From Holtermannia corniformis (lineage: Eukaryota; Basidiomycota; Tremellomycetes; Holtermanniales), in NCBI GenBank assembly GCA_001599935.1, contig BCIJ01000018.1, forward strand, positions 93,590 through 157,589: DNA of 64,000 nt, read 5' to 3'. Made by a program: the position numbers and the translations under genes. Positions 11,237 through 21,343 of the stretch are shown here, in pieces. The notes under the pieces are model-generated. The model was not told the origin of the DNA. It searched no databases and saw only the letters and a list, made by a program, of their open reading frames with translations. Every line of letters starts with the position of its first letter. Position 1 is the stretch's first letter.

Positions 11237-12549
11237 ATGCCCTGTTCCTCAAGTGCGGCTGCATCAGCTGCAAGACAATGTGAGTCAATTGATCGTGATG
11301 GCTCCCTTAATTGATTATGCTATAGCCAAACCGTATCAGCCTATGAATGTTCATACCACCTCTCGTGACGTTATCAAAAGCAGCAAATCTTGTAAGTTCA
11401 TCAATGCATTTTATCTGACACTGACATTTTGCTGCAGCCCGCATCGACATTGCTCTTGGTCAACCGCATCAGGCTTGGGTACTTCATTTCATTGAAGTTG
11501 TGCGCAAGCGCGGCAAACAAGTTGTTGAGGATTATTGTACAGAGTTCGCTGGCTCCATCTTTTCTCATTCGCTTCGGCTGCTGCCAATGGAAGGCTGTGT
11601 CCGTGTGCCATGCACGGCAGCACCTGGGTATCCGTACAGTCCTTTGAAGGGTTATTCCCACGCGCTTATAGATCCACCGGCCTATTGGTTTTTGCGCTTC
11701 GATAATGTCCTTTCAGTTGCAGAAATGCGTGAAATTGAGCGTCTCTATGAGGCGATCAGAGCTGCAGGATGTGTTGCGCACAATGGCAAGGATGGTTATG
11801 GCGTGAAAAGGCATACCCAGAGCTCTGAAGAGCCATATCATCTTGGATTTTGGGGTCGACGCGGGTGTAACATCTATGTTACTAAAGATACCATGCAGGA
11901 TTCTAAGGAGCGCTGTCTAGCCATGTTAGAGTTCATGGCTTATCTTGATCTCGTTCTTGGACGCAAAGCCCACAGAAAATTGTGGACGGCAGACAGACGT
12001 TCGGTGCAGAAGGCTCAGGCGGTTTATTCCGAGCTTCGCGAGTCTGAATCGCTTGAAGCTGTTCAGCGAAAGCTTTTGGATCCGCCTGAAGGTAAGGCTC
12101 CTAAGATAGATGTGCTTGGCTTGGCCGAACAGGTCAAAGCTAGAGGCAAGGGTGATCCACTCCGATTTGGCGGGCTTGGCACAACACTTGCGGTTGGTCG
12201 TGGTCAAGGTGATAATTATCACCTTGATCGAAATGATGCACGGACTTGCTACACGTTGGTGTTGCCAGTGTCTTCTGAAGGATGGGACCCCATTGCATGC
12301 ACGCCAGAGACATCCTCTGGTCATCTATGCCTACCTCAAGCTGGTATTGCTTGCCCTATTCGTCCCGGCCAGATGGGTGCATTTCAGCCTTCCACTTTAA
12401 TTCATAAAGTCACCCCCGTGTCTAAACCTTCCAATCGCTTGATGATGACTCTGTTCGTGGATGAAGTTGCTTCGCATAGAACTATGGGGATGGTGCCGGA
12501 GATGGAGGGAAGCGTGATTGTAAAGGAATGTGATCGTCTTGATATGTAA
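11237..12549 (+). CDS. 2-oxoglutarate/Fe(II) dioxygenase, TET/JBP-like
   Basis: Start ATG is at 11237-11239. Two introns near the N-terminus (donors GTGAGT and GTAAGT, starting about 11280 and 11392) join MPCSSSAAASAARQ to KPYQPMNVHTTS and then to RIDIALGQPHQAWVLHFIEV. The long last exon ends at 12549 and gives about 400 residues. The C-terminal half has the double-stranded beta-helix signature: YHLDRND (iron-binding His-x-Asp), then TLVLPVSSEGW, GHLCLPQAG, PIRPGQMGAFQPSTLIHKV (third iron ligand His) and SNRLMMTLF (Arg that would hold 2-oxoglutarate). This layout fits the TET/JBP group, which oxidises 5-methylcytosine or thymine in DNA; fungal members are often transposon-linked. Substrate here is unknown. 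The reading frame is intact. A further intron-like element starts at 12588, so a different 3' end is possible. Confidence 0.55.
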
Positions 12550-12967
12550 TGGATTCGGTGACCAGTCTGATGTGTATTGCGTAGAGGTATCTACTCAGTG
12601 ACGTGAACATTTACTAACCTCTACAGCCAGCATGCTTAAGATACACATAGCTATGTGCGGGTTGCACAATTTGGTTGGCGTGCATACATGCTTCGCCTAT
12701 GTTCAGTTCTGCATTCAACTGATGTTTGTGTTAGATGATGAGAACCGTGATGCATGTCGCTCGCTACGACACTTCTTTATAGGTTTTCGCCCGCTGTCCC
12801 GATGTCTCGCCGGATGCGTCTTCAGCTGCATCCTTGCCGGAAGCGTCTTCGCCGGATGCGTCATCCGCCGAGATGGCTCGCTGAGTGGCGTCATTCAACA
12901 GTTTGTGCTATCAACAAGTATTCATAGACCTGCTACGTACACTAACATTCTATAGTACTCGTGTCGC
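12550..12967. other. Spacer between dioxygenase and alpha-kinase 3' ends
   Basis: A textbook intron signature runs from GTATCT at 12588 through TACTAAC to CTACAG at 12627, yet no certain exons flank it. A reading frame at 12632-12955 follows it but has no recognisable domain. GCCGGATGCGTC occurs twice, at 12809-12820 and 12851-12862. This may be an untranslated exon or an alternative 3' end of the dioxygenase gene. Confidence 0.4.
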
Positions 12968-15773
12968 TTAGACATTTGATACTGGTAGAAAGTCTTCCGA
13001 GAGTTCAAGCGCTTCAACCACAGCAATTTTCGGGCGGGGAGGGGGGCCACTTGGGATCTTGGCAGCTCCTTCTCCGTATGTGACTGTCCACATCTTCTCA
13101 GACAGCTCGTACCGATACCAGAAAGCAATGTCTTCTGGAGCTTCCAGAGGCGGCTGCACTGCTTTGGGGACCTTGCCGAGCTTGAGTCCTGCGCAGATAG
13201 CATTGCACTCGTGTTGTTCAGCAAACTTGTGGAGCTGTGCGTAACCACCATCCCCAATTGACGAGTTGCACCCCGAACTGACAAAAAAATCAGCATCCAG
13301 CCATGATGCGGTGTTATGCCAGCGTACGTATGCAAGAGGATGTCAAACAGTCGGAACACTGGCTTTCCTCCCGTCTCGGTGCCAGTGCACCAGAATCCTA
13401 CCGTTGTAGTCAGCATGAGGTAGCAACGGTAGCAGCATTGCTCACCCTGAATGTCACTTGGCACAGCCTCGCCTCCAGTGACACGGGCATAGACCCAATG
13501 AAGCCATGCGTGCAATGCAGAATGTGTCCGCTTCGGCAAAGATGCGGCAGTCACTGCTGCAATACAGTTGTCCTCTGACTGATAGTCGGCGCCGAAGACC
13601 TTGACAAACTTGCTTGTGGGGGTATCTCTCTTGTAGGTACGAAGATCAGGCTCCAGCACCCATGAACGGGGTTGTTCCCTGCCGCCAGTTGCGCAGGTTT
13701 CTTCAATGACGCAGCTGCGTGTCATGTCGAATGCTGATTGAACACATGGAAGTGAGCTATGTTTCGCAGTGTGCAAGGGTGTGACCGCTTACTAGCTGTG
13801 TCTGCCGTCCATACTCGCTTCTTGCCAGCGCACAGTCCCTCTAACAATAAATTGAAAGTGGTTGCGAGCTCAGCCAGCGTGCACGCCTTTTTTGCTTCCA
13901 GCCAATTCAGATAGAATTGTGCTTCTTCCGTGACGACGGGTCGTTTGTCTTTTGCAATACGAGGTGCAAGGGTAACATGCCGCTTCGCAACCCATGTTGA
14001 GCCGTCATCAAGCACAAGCTGTGTCAAGTAAGCATTACAAGCATTGTCGCTGCTGACTGACACTGAATGCCTCTTTGAAGGCGCCAACACCTACGTCAGG
14101 CTGCAAGCTGAGCTGCCCTTCGACTTCAGTTGCGATTTTAAGCAGAACAAGCTTCGTCATGGCGTTGTCGATCTTGGTCGGAGTTTCTGGTCCTTGTTCC
14201 TCGGCTGAGGCATGGCACTGCGCCAGGCTGCTGTTACTGTTCACCGCAATGTAGCGACAAAATCGAATTGATTCAGTCTGCGGTGGAGGCGATGGCACGG
14301 GGGAAGGGCGGACAACCAGACTCGGTCCAGGGAGTGTAGGCCTTTTGCTGATTGAAGACGCGTATGAGCTAGCAAACAACTTGCTGACGTCTGCAATGCC
14401 TGGCAAATTAGGCAATGTGTTAAGGGCAGCTGTGCGCTCACCAGTTGAGGTGCCTGTCAAGCCTAACAGACCTCCTACCGCATCAAAGCGACGTGATGAT
14501 GATGAGGCCATAACGGAGGCCAGTCGCGCTTGTGTGGAGTTCCCCCTGGCAAAGCTTTGCGTAACACTTCGTAACCGCTTGGTTGGTGCAGGTGACCGGG
14601 TCAGGTCAATGAGACTGCTTGTGAAGCCCTCTTCATCAACATCGCTCAGCATACGCTTGCGAGTCTAGATATTTTATCAGCCCAGCTCAACCCATATGAT
14701 GCCGTGCTTACATGCTGTGGTGCTTTCAATTGGTAGCAGAGGAAGAGGATGCCGCTCTTGGTATCAGGCGGTCTCCCGTAGATATGTGTAGCGCCTTTGT
14801 CTGTTGTGCTATAAGGGCCTCGTAGAGCTGCTACAATTGTTTGCGACAAGAGCACATTGGAGTTGCCTAGCCATGACGTTGAACCATTTTTGCTATGCAC
14901 GCCTCGAGAGACTGTAGCTCTGTACAGACTTAGCATTGCACACGAACCAACACAACCACTCACGACCAATAGTCAAATCCATACTCCTCTGCGCCTGATG
15001 CAGTCCATGCCTCCAGTAAAAGCTGCTCCGTCTCGTCAAACAATGATTGAAAAGTGCAATCCAGTTTAGCAGTGATGTCGGGGATTGTATGCAGCCAGGA
15101 CACCGCTCTTGCTGCCTTGCCTATCCCGGCTATAGCAGATGATCAGCAGGTATACTCATGAGCGTGAACATACTTAACACTTGCACCTGCACTTTGACGA
15201 GCACAATCTGAGGTAAACCCTCCCGGTGCGCTTCTTTGGATGTGATCCGTTGCTGCTTGATGTTTGTGCCAGACAGACGAATATTGCGGGTCTGATCAAC
15301 ATGGGCTCCCTGTATGCCACTGGCAGGCAAGCGACTCAGTCCTGACCCACTGGGCTGACGTGCAGGCCTCTTGAGTTCCATTGACCATGACTGCCGATTC
15401 TGCTTGGTCAAAGTCTGCAACCGCGCAGCAACAGTTGACACTGCAAACTGTCATCATCAGACTGCAGACTGCTTATCCGACGTACACGGTGTGATTCCAG
15501 ACCCTCCTGAGCTGCACGCATGGCAGAGCCATTTGCCAACCAGGTGCTCTTCAGCGTCTTCAAGCAGTTGATGGTCGCCACAGTTGCTGCACTGTGCTTG
15601 CAATGGCTACGCCTGTCAGCAGACCATACACACCTGACCTTGGGACTTACACTTTCAAGAAGCTTGCGCTCACGAGATGGACCAGGAGGTAATTTAGAGA
15701 ATGCACGACAGAGCAGGCAATGTTGTGCTGTCAAGTTTGCAAAGGTTTTATCGCATGCAGTGCACGCAACCAT
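12968..15773 (-). CDS. Atypical alpha-kinase with N-terminal zinc-binding region
   Basis: Start ATG at 15771-15773. Exon 1 encodes MVACTACDKTFANLTAQHCL with a C-x2-C...C-x2-C pattern. After an intron a second pair appears (QAQCSNCGDHQLL...WLCHACSS). The middle is Ser/Pro-rich. The kinase domain starts at GVGAFKEAFSVS (glycine-rich loop) and, across an intron, continues LVLDDGSTWVAKRH with the expected lysine. It then has HAWLHWVYARVTGGEAVPSD, DIQG (catalytic loop, DLQG in most members), GKPVFRLFDILLHT and HECNAICAGLKLG, the zinc-binding His/Cys cluster. At least seven introns are needed and all joins keep phase, including CAT-AC|T TCG before the SGCNSSIGDGG block. The frame is intact to TAA at 12968. 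Alpha-kinases phosphorylate Ser/Thr, sometimes in helical contexts; this lineage is expanded in mushroom-forming fungi. The role beside an integrase is unknown. Confidence 0.72.
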
Positions 15774-16084
15774 GATGTAAGTGAGATCAGTAAGTGTTGG
15801 TAGCAATGGTTTACGGGTAGCAGTGGGTTACGGGTAGCAGTGCGGTCTTATACAGCCAGCACCATTTTCTACGCTTTTGTCAGTGCCAAGTAACAATACC
15901 GCTGTTACACGTAGGTCCACAAAAGAGATAGAACACAAAAAGGTCAGCATTGTGCTTCCATTGACAGACAATTGATGTAAGCTGCCGCACGACAGACCAT
16001 TGTCTGCAGCCTCATCACGTGAGGGACTTCGTAGGTTCAATACACATTACTTGTACGTCTGCTTGTCTGCGGGACTATCAAGCT

Positions 16085-17739
16085 ATGGATGATTCTGACG
16101 TCTTTTCAGCATTGCTATACGAGTCAGATTCATACGGAGAGCAAGAGCAACCTGTCAATGACAGTCAAGGCGGAAACACACCGATACGCTCGAACAACAA
16201 ACTGGGTGTCAACGGGAAGACGCATGGTCGTAGGTACAGGTGCTGGAAGATTGTCAGCAGCTCATTTCTGCACAGCAGTGCTCACTAACGAGCTTGGGCA
16301 AGCCATACAGCATTGCATGGATGAAGGACTCAAAGGCTTCGAAGCAATTAATCGACGATTGCGAGAGGATCATGGCTCGTCTTTTACCTTTGGGTAAGTT
16401 CAAGTCGAAGAGCATAGTATGTACACATTCTCACAAGTGTAGGTCAGCACGCAGCTTCTACAGAGCATGTAGCAAGCTGGGCGTACAGGGACCACGCTCA
16501 GGTGCAGCCTCCATGGCAATGGTTCGAGCGGCAGTGTTGCAGAGTCAATCTGGACGAGGTTACCGAGGCCTGCAGCATGAGCTCAGACTACAAGGCATTA
16601 GGGCATCACGGCAAGTCAACACGTGTGGGTCAACAATCTAGTTAACATTGCAGGGATTCCGTCTATGCTGCCATGAAAGACGTTGATGCAAGAGGACTGG
16701 CATCACGACGACCTGGAGTCAAACGCAAGAGACGTGCTCCCATCTACAGCATTGGTCCAAACGAGCAGTGGTCCATAGATGGACATGACAAGCTTTCCCA
16801 GTGGGGTTTTGGCATATACGGTATACGGGATGTCTACTCGGGCAAGTTGCTAGCACTCCATGCTATGCCAAACAACCGTCTTGAGGTCAACACGCAATGG
16901 CTGTACCTGAAGACTGTTGTGGGATTGGGCGGTAAGCTGGGCGACAGTGTATGCTTGCTGCTTGGCTGACATAGAGCAGGCTTTCCGATTCAGACAGCTA
17001 CCGACCGAGGTTCAGAGACAGGTGGCATATATGCAAGTCAACGGGCATTCCGGTGGGTGTAAAGACAATCAGATACGAAGCACTGATATGCCACACAGAC
17101 AGCACTTCTCATCCATTGAACTTGACGGTCCCAACGGTGTGCCTTCACACGTCTTCATGAAGTCCACAAGCAACATCACGATTGAGCGGGGATGGGTTGG
17201 CGTGCATCGTGAGGTTGTCGACAAGATGAAAACATACTTCACTACCTTTCGGAGCGCAAATTTCATTGCGTCCAACCCAACACATGAGTGCGTACTTGTA
17301 ACTGCTAGCTTACAACAGTGTACACCAGCTGATCGTCATGGACAGAGCCATATTCATGTGGTTGTTTGCACCAATTGTGCAGAAGGAGCTTGACGATTAC
17401 ACCCACTACTTCAACACATTTCCAGTGCGTAAACAGCCAAAGAAACCCACACCATCGGGTGCTCCTCGCAATACTATCTACGCCCGACCACAGGAATTTG
17501 GAGGGACCGAATGTCTGCAGACCTTTGGCAACGACCAGGCTGCTGTCGAGCAACTCCTTGCTGATGCAGCAGCCAATGCGCAGCTGGATTGGATCACGGG
17601 AGACATGGCAGACGTCTGCAATGCTGCATGGCAAGATTGTGCAGCTGAAGGGCTCGGGGACTTGTGCTTGGATTCTGCGTGGGAGTACTTTGACGCAATG
17701 CTGCCAAAGGTGCATGCAACACTCGCAGAGGATGCATAA
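16085..17739 (+). CDS. DDE integrase/transposase-like protein (rve-type core)
   Basis: Start ATG 16085-16087, divergent from the alpha-kinase with 311 bp between. The N-terminal part (LGQAIQHCMDEGLKGFEAIN, then SFYRACSKLGVQGPRSG) looks like a helical DNA-binding region. The catalytic core reads GPNEQWSIDGHDKLSQWGFG (first Asp), then YGIRDVYSGKLLALHAMPNN, then TATDRGSETGG (second Asp) and SNITIERGWVGVHREV (Glu), giving D-D-E. The tail holds a HYFNTF block and an Ala/Asp-rich helical end. Introns near 16208, 16394, 16611-16653, 16934, 17053 and 17289 all restore phase; the third uses a GC donor (GCAAGT). The frame is intact to TAA at 17737-17739. Fungal genomes carry many such integrase-core genes outside classic LTR elements (family knowledge). 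No LTR, gag or reverse transcriptase is seen nearby, so mobility is inferred only from the fold. Confidence 0.72.
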
Positions 17740-18409
17740 AAAGATATGCGTCTGCACCAACACCTCCATCAGACTTGCCAATCACATCACAATTGCAAAG
17801 TCATCAGGCGACACGAGCATATGCGGAATCAAAATCCAGATCGAAAACCCTACCTGGCACTATCCGTCCACCGTAGCCGGAGGGCGGCTCGCGGAACCTT
17901 TTCGCAGAGTGGCACTGGAGTTCAAGACCTTGTGATTTGATCGAGAGTACCAGCTGCTTGCTGTGGGCTCGATGCGTCCACCCAGCTACACTTGAAAGCG
18001 GGTCAGCTTTCGGCGGCTACGCGAGTGTGCAAAGAATCGCGCAGTCGGAAGACAGTGATCAACTGGCATTGATGCGAGCAGTTTCTTGCTACCCTTCCCT
18101 TTGGTGGCAGTGTGTGGCCAGATGAGCGCACATGGGTGAGACTCAAAGCATAGTACACATTGACTGGGGTGCGAGAAGGAAGGTCAGGCCGGAGTCGGCG
18201 AGGTCAGATTAGCCGAACCCTGAGAGCACCCGGCGATCAAACAACCCCCTAAGTGGTTAACGCCGTGTTGCGAGGCAGAGGTAGAGCCCCTCCTTTGGTT
18301 GCTTGAGAACTTGATGGGTGTACATGATGGGATCCACGACCTCAAACGAGCCTGCGCAGACAAGTCCACCTCGTCAGACAAGGTTAGCCGTTCGTGTGCG
18401 TGACCGCTG
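17740..18409. other. Intergenic, no gene recognised
   Basis: No exon with a consistent frame was found in these 670 bp. GCGGAATCAAAATC at 17823-17836 recurs at 49513-49526, in each case followed shortly by GAAAA. No inverted repeat matching the repeats at 9.5-10.7 kb was found. Confidence 0.5.
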
Positions 18410-20166
18410 ATGACTGGTGTGGCTTGGAGCCCCGCTCGTTCCCCACCCAGCCAACAACCGGAGACCATACCGCTTGACGTCGACGCCCAGTTTACAACCC
18501 GCGGACGTCGCGTCCTTCACCCTAAGCCCATCCTACCTGCTCAAATAACGCTGAGCAAACTTGTCAACACTGAACAATCAAATCCTATAATGGGGAGCGC
18601 CCGTTCACAAGCTATTGAGATCATCAATGATCAGATTGTGCCTGCCATTACCTCGCTCGCAAGCGCCCGCGCTGGCCGCCGGGACGGTCCCTTCCTTGTT
18701 GCAACGGGAGTTTCTGTCGACATGTATGAGCAGTGCGTCGGATCAGGGACACAGCTCAAGTCTGCTCACATGCACCAGCATCCTCACCTTTGTGGAATCT
18801 CCTGTACTGAAATTGGCGCATGAGACGGTGTCAGGACGCGTGTATTATTACGGTGATCCGAGCGACGTTCACGAGGCATGCATCTCACAGGTGCGCCACG
18901 TTGCCTTCTTGGTGTATGCGGCTGATGTCAAGCAGCTGGACCATCTCATTCGGAGTGGCTGTGAGCAGCGCATGTCTCAGGCACCCCTGGCATCCGATGT
19001 GCTAGAACGCGAGGTTGCGCGTGCGAGACAAAGGCGTAATCTGGAGACTCGAGGTCAAGGACTCGCTAGCGTATTGTTCTGGAATGTAAGTTGCACCGGC
19101 ATGCGTGATAGCACCAACTGATGCTTTATCGAGTGTGGCTCCTCCACAACGCATCTCATGTCAGAGGAAAAGCATTTGAACAAAAACAAACAACCAGATG
19201 CATCGGTGCGCTCAGCCGGCAACTCGACGGGTCGACCCCTGCTGTTGATGTCGTTCGAAATTGCATGTTGGAACGAGGACGCGGCGAGGTTGGGGGCGGA
19301 GGTGCGGGAGTGGGCCGACGCGGGTAAGCGGATTCATGACTTGTAGACAGATTCTCATGGTTACAGGATGTCGTCTCAATTTGGGACTGAAGATCAATCG
19401 ACGCGGCCACGGAAACTCGTACGATCCTTTGATTATCCTCTTCGTCAGCTACGTGACCGTCTCACTCCGGGAAGGGCGCGCCACTTTCGAGAACCATCAC
19501 CACCAGTACAATGTGGGGAGATGGAGCGGTGTTGAGGCGGACGAGCGGCTCGTACGGGATGAGTGCTCTGATCTTCCCGTCAGTACAGCTTCCACGATGC
19601 GCTTGTGCACTTCACTGACCTTGAAGTAGGAGTTGTCCAGCGTGGTCGACCAGATCGACTTTTACGGCGACATGCCAGAACCTGGCGAATATGTCAAAGT
19701 CGACGGCTTCACCGTGTTGCCCGCTTCAGGGGTGATCAAGATTCCAATTGCTCGCGTTATCTCAGCCGCGATCCAAGATACTCGTTACGAACCCAACAGC
19801 ACCGCGTTCCTCGAATTCATGAGCGATGCTACGATCGAACTCCATCCCTCCACAATCCGAACCGACGTCATACTGAACTGCTTGCGCGAAGAGCGTATGG
19901 CGAAAGGCGACGATCGCCAGGAGTACCTTGGGTTTCGAGAATTGCTCGAAGCCGAAGGCATCCCCGCGCCGGAAATATTGCATCGCTGGCGAGAGAGTGA
20001 GGCGGCGGCACAGCTCGCGCGAGCGGCGGCACGAGAGGCCGGTCCATCGACGCGTACGCGATCGGGTGCAAACGCAGCGGCGCGTGCTGCCGGCAAGCCA
20101 GGCGGCGGGAAGGGCGGGAAGGGCAAGGGCAGGAGGAAACGCAAGGCCAGGTCTAAGGCCAAGTAG
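18410..20166 (+). CDS. Unrecognised protein with basic Gly/Lys/Arg C-terminus
   Basis: I do not recognise this gene, but five exons join in one frame, which argues that it is real. Exon 1 runs MTGVAWSPARS to VSVDMYEQ. Exon 2 has LTFVESPVLKLAHE and GRVYYYGDPSDVHEACISQV. Exon 3 has EIACWNEDAARLGAEVREWA. Exon 4 has LNLGLKINRRGHGNSYDPLI and HHHQYNVGRWSGVEADERLV. Exon 5 has DQIDFYGDMPEPGEYVKVDG and ends with an Ala-rich helix followed by GKGGKGKGRRKRKARSKAK. Donors are GTGCGT, GTAAGT, GTAAGC and GTCAGT; the acceptor before exon 3 is TCAGAG rather than CAG. The basic tail suggests nucleic-acid binding or nucleolar targeting, as inference only. No catalytic motif or membrane segment is seen. It lies between the mobile-looking island and the duplicated gene at 21.3 kb. 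Confidence 0.6.
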
Positions 20167-21343
20167 GGTGTCAATGATGATCGTGGTCTGTGGGTGAGGG
20201 GAGGCCAACGTCAAGGTTCAGATCAGTGTGCTATCCGATGGGTTCATCTCTTTGAGTCGGACGTTGGCGAGTAGTACAGTCATCCGCACATGTATATCCT
20301 CGTTTCATATTAATGACTTGCTGTTTGGCGGAATTGACAGATTGTAGCGGTGATCACACTGGCCCAAGGTAGGGGATGAGTCCTACGGGTCGGTAAGGGA
20401 CTTATGTCCGCAAGGTCGCATCGATGCTAACATCACCTAGGTGACTATGGCGCGCCGCTTGAAGGAAGAACACACCACCTGCCTATTGTCGATCGCCAGT
20501 CGTTGGTGGCCGGTCACTCTGTGTCTAGATCGATTCCTCATGGTCAGTGAGTCCAGGGCTTGCACGGGAGTGATAGCACATGTTCATGGCAAGCTGTGCA
20601 CAATTACAGCTATGCCATCCCAGCTACGCAAGCCTGCGAGCACTGGCTCACTGACCTTGGCTGGTGGGCCGACTTATACGTGCTTCACCTTGACTAGATA
20701 AACTCAAGAGTGAGTGACTGCGATGGTGGTCACCCGGGAGTCGTCCCGCCTATAGCATGCGCAGTGTCACAAACTTGGACGTTAGGCGGCTCCATAGCAT
20801 ATGACCAAATCCATAAGATTGCACTGCAAGCTAGAGGCAATCAGAGACCGAACTGCGCCTCGCGCGTCAAACTTGCCAGCTCCGATTTTTCGTACAGCGC
20901 GAACTGGCCAATCGCGCTGGTCAACCGCGCTGGTCATCTTTACAGCAATACTCGCTATACCCACTGACGTCCATCGTCATGTCCACGTGTCATAGATCTT
21001 GCTTCGTTGGTGGCAGCATGAGACGGCAGCCGAGCTGGCCCGCACGGCGGCGGCGATCCCCGAAACACAGAGACAGACGCGAGGGCAAGCGGCCTGCTGT
21101 TGCTAGCTCATTTCACTCATGGTCAGGCCCAATCGTGCACTCGACCAACCCACTGAGAGCCAGACAGCCCGGCTTTTTGATGGGCCGTCGCAGACTTAGC
21201 GTCCAAGCGCCGAGAACTCTCACACGCCAAGAGGAACAAATGAAGCGAGCGAGAACAAGGCCGACATGTGTGAGACAGTGGTCTCGACGCTTTCACTTGT
21301 CACGCAGTAGATGTCATATGCCAGTCCCTATGCCGCACCCAGT
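20167..21343. other. 1.2 kb without a recognisable gene
   Basis: Several short open frames occur but none has motif, splice or compositional support. It separates the 3' ends of two convergent genes, which is more space than is usual in this window. Confidence 0.5.

Larger units (their letters stand above)
9535..17800. mobile_element. Candidate composite element or cargo island (dioxygenase, alpha-kinase, integrase)
   Basis: The case rests on co-occurrence and not on defined ends. A DDE integrase, an alpha-kinase and a TET/JBP-like dioxygenase sit side by side in DNA that looks less GC-rich than both flanks, next to 1.7 kb of repeats. Families of all three types are known to be expanded or mobile-associated in basidiomycete genomes (family knowledge). 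I found no terminal inverted repeats, LTRs or target-site duplication. The limits given are only where composition changes and where the integrase ends. It could equally be three neighbouring expanded host genes. Confidence 0.35.

Noticed and set aside
12632..12955. 107-codon frame after the dioxygenase
   Set aside because: Preceded by an intron acceptor but without domain or clear upstream exon; described as spacer only.
9535..17800. KDZ (Kyakuja-Dileera-Zisupton) transposon
   Set aside because: A TET/JBP-like gene suggested it, but no KDZ transposase or its Cys-rich N-terminal domains are visible. The only recombinase is a DDE integrase of another type.
9535..17800. LTR retrotransposon
   Set aside because: Integrase fold present, but no gag, protease, reverse transcriptase, RNase H or long terminal repeats were found.
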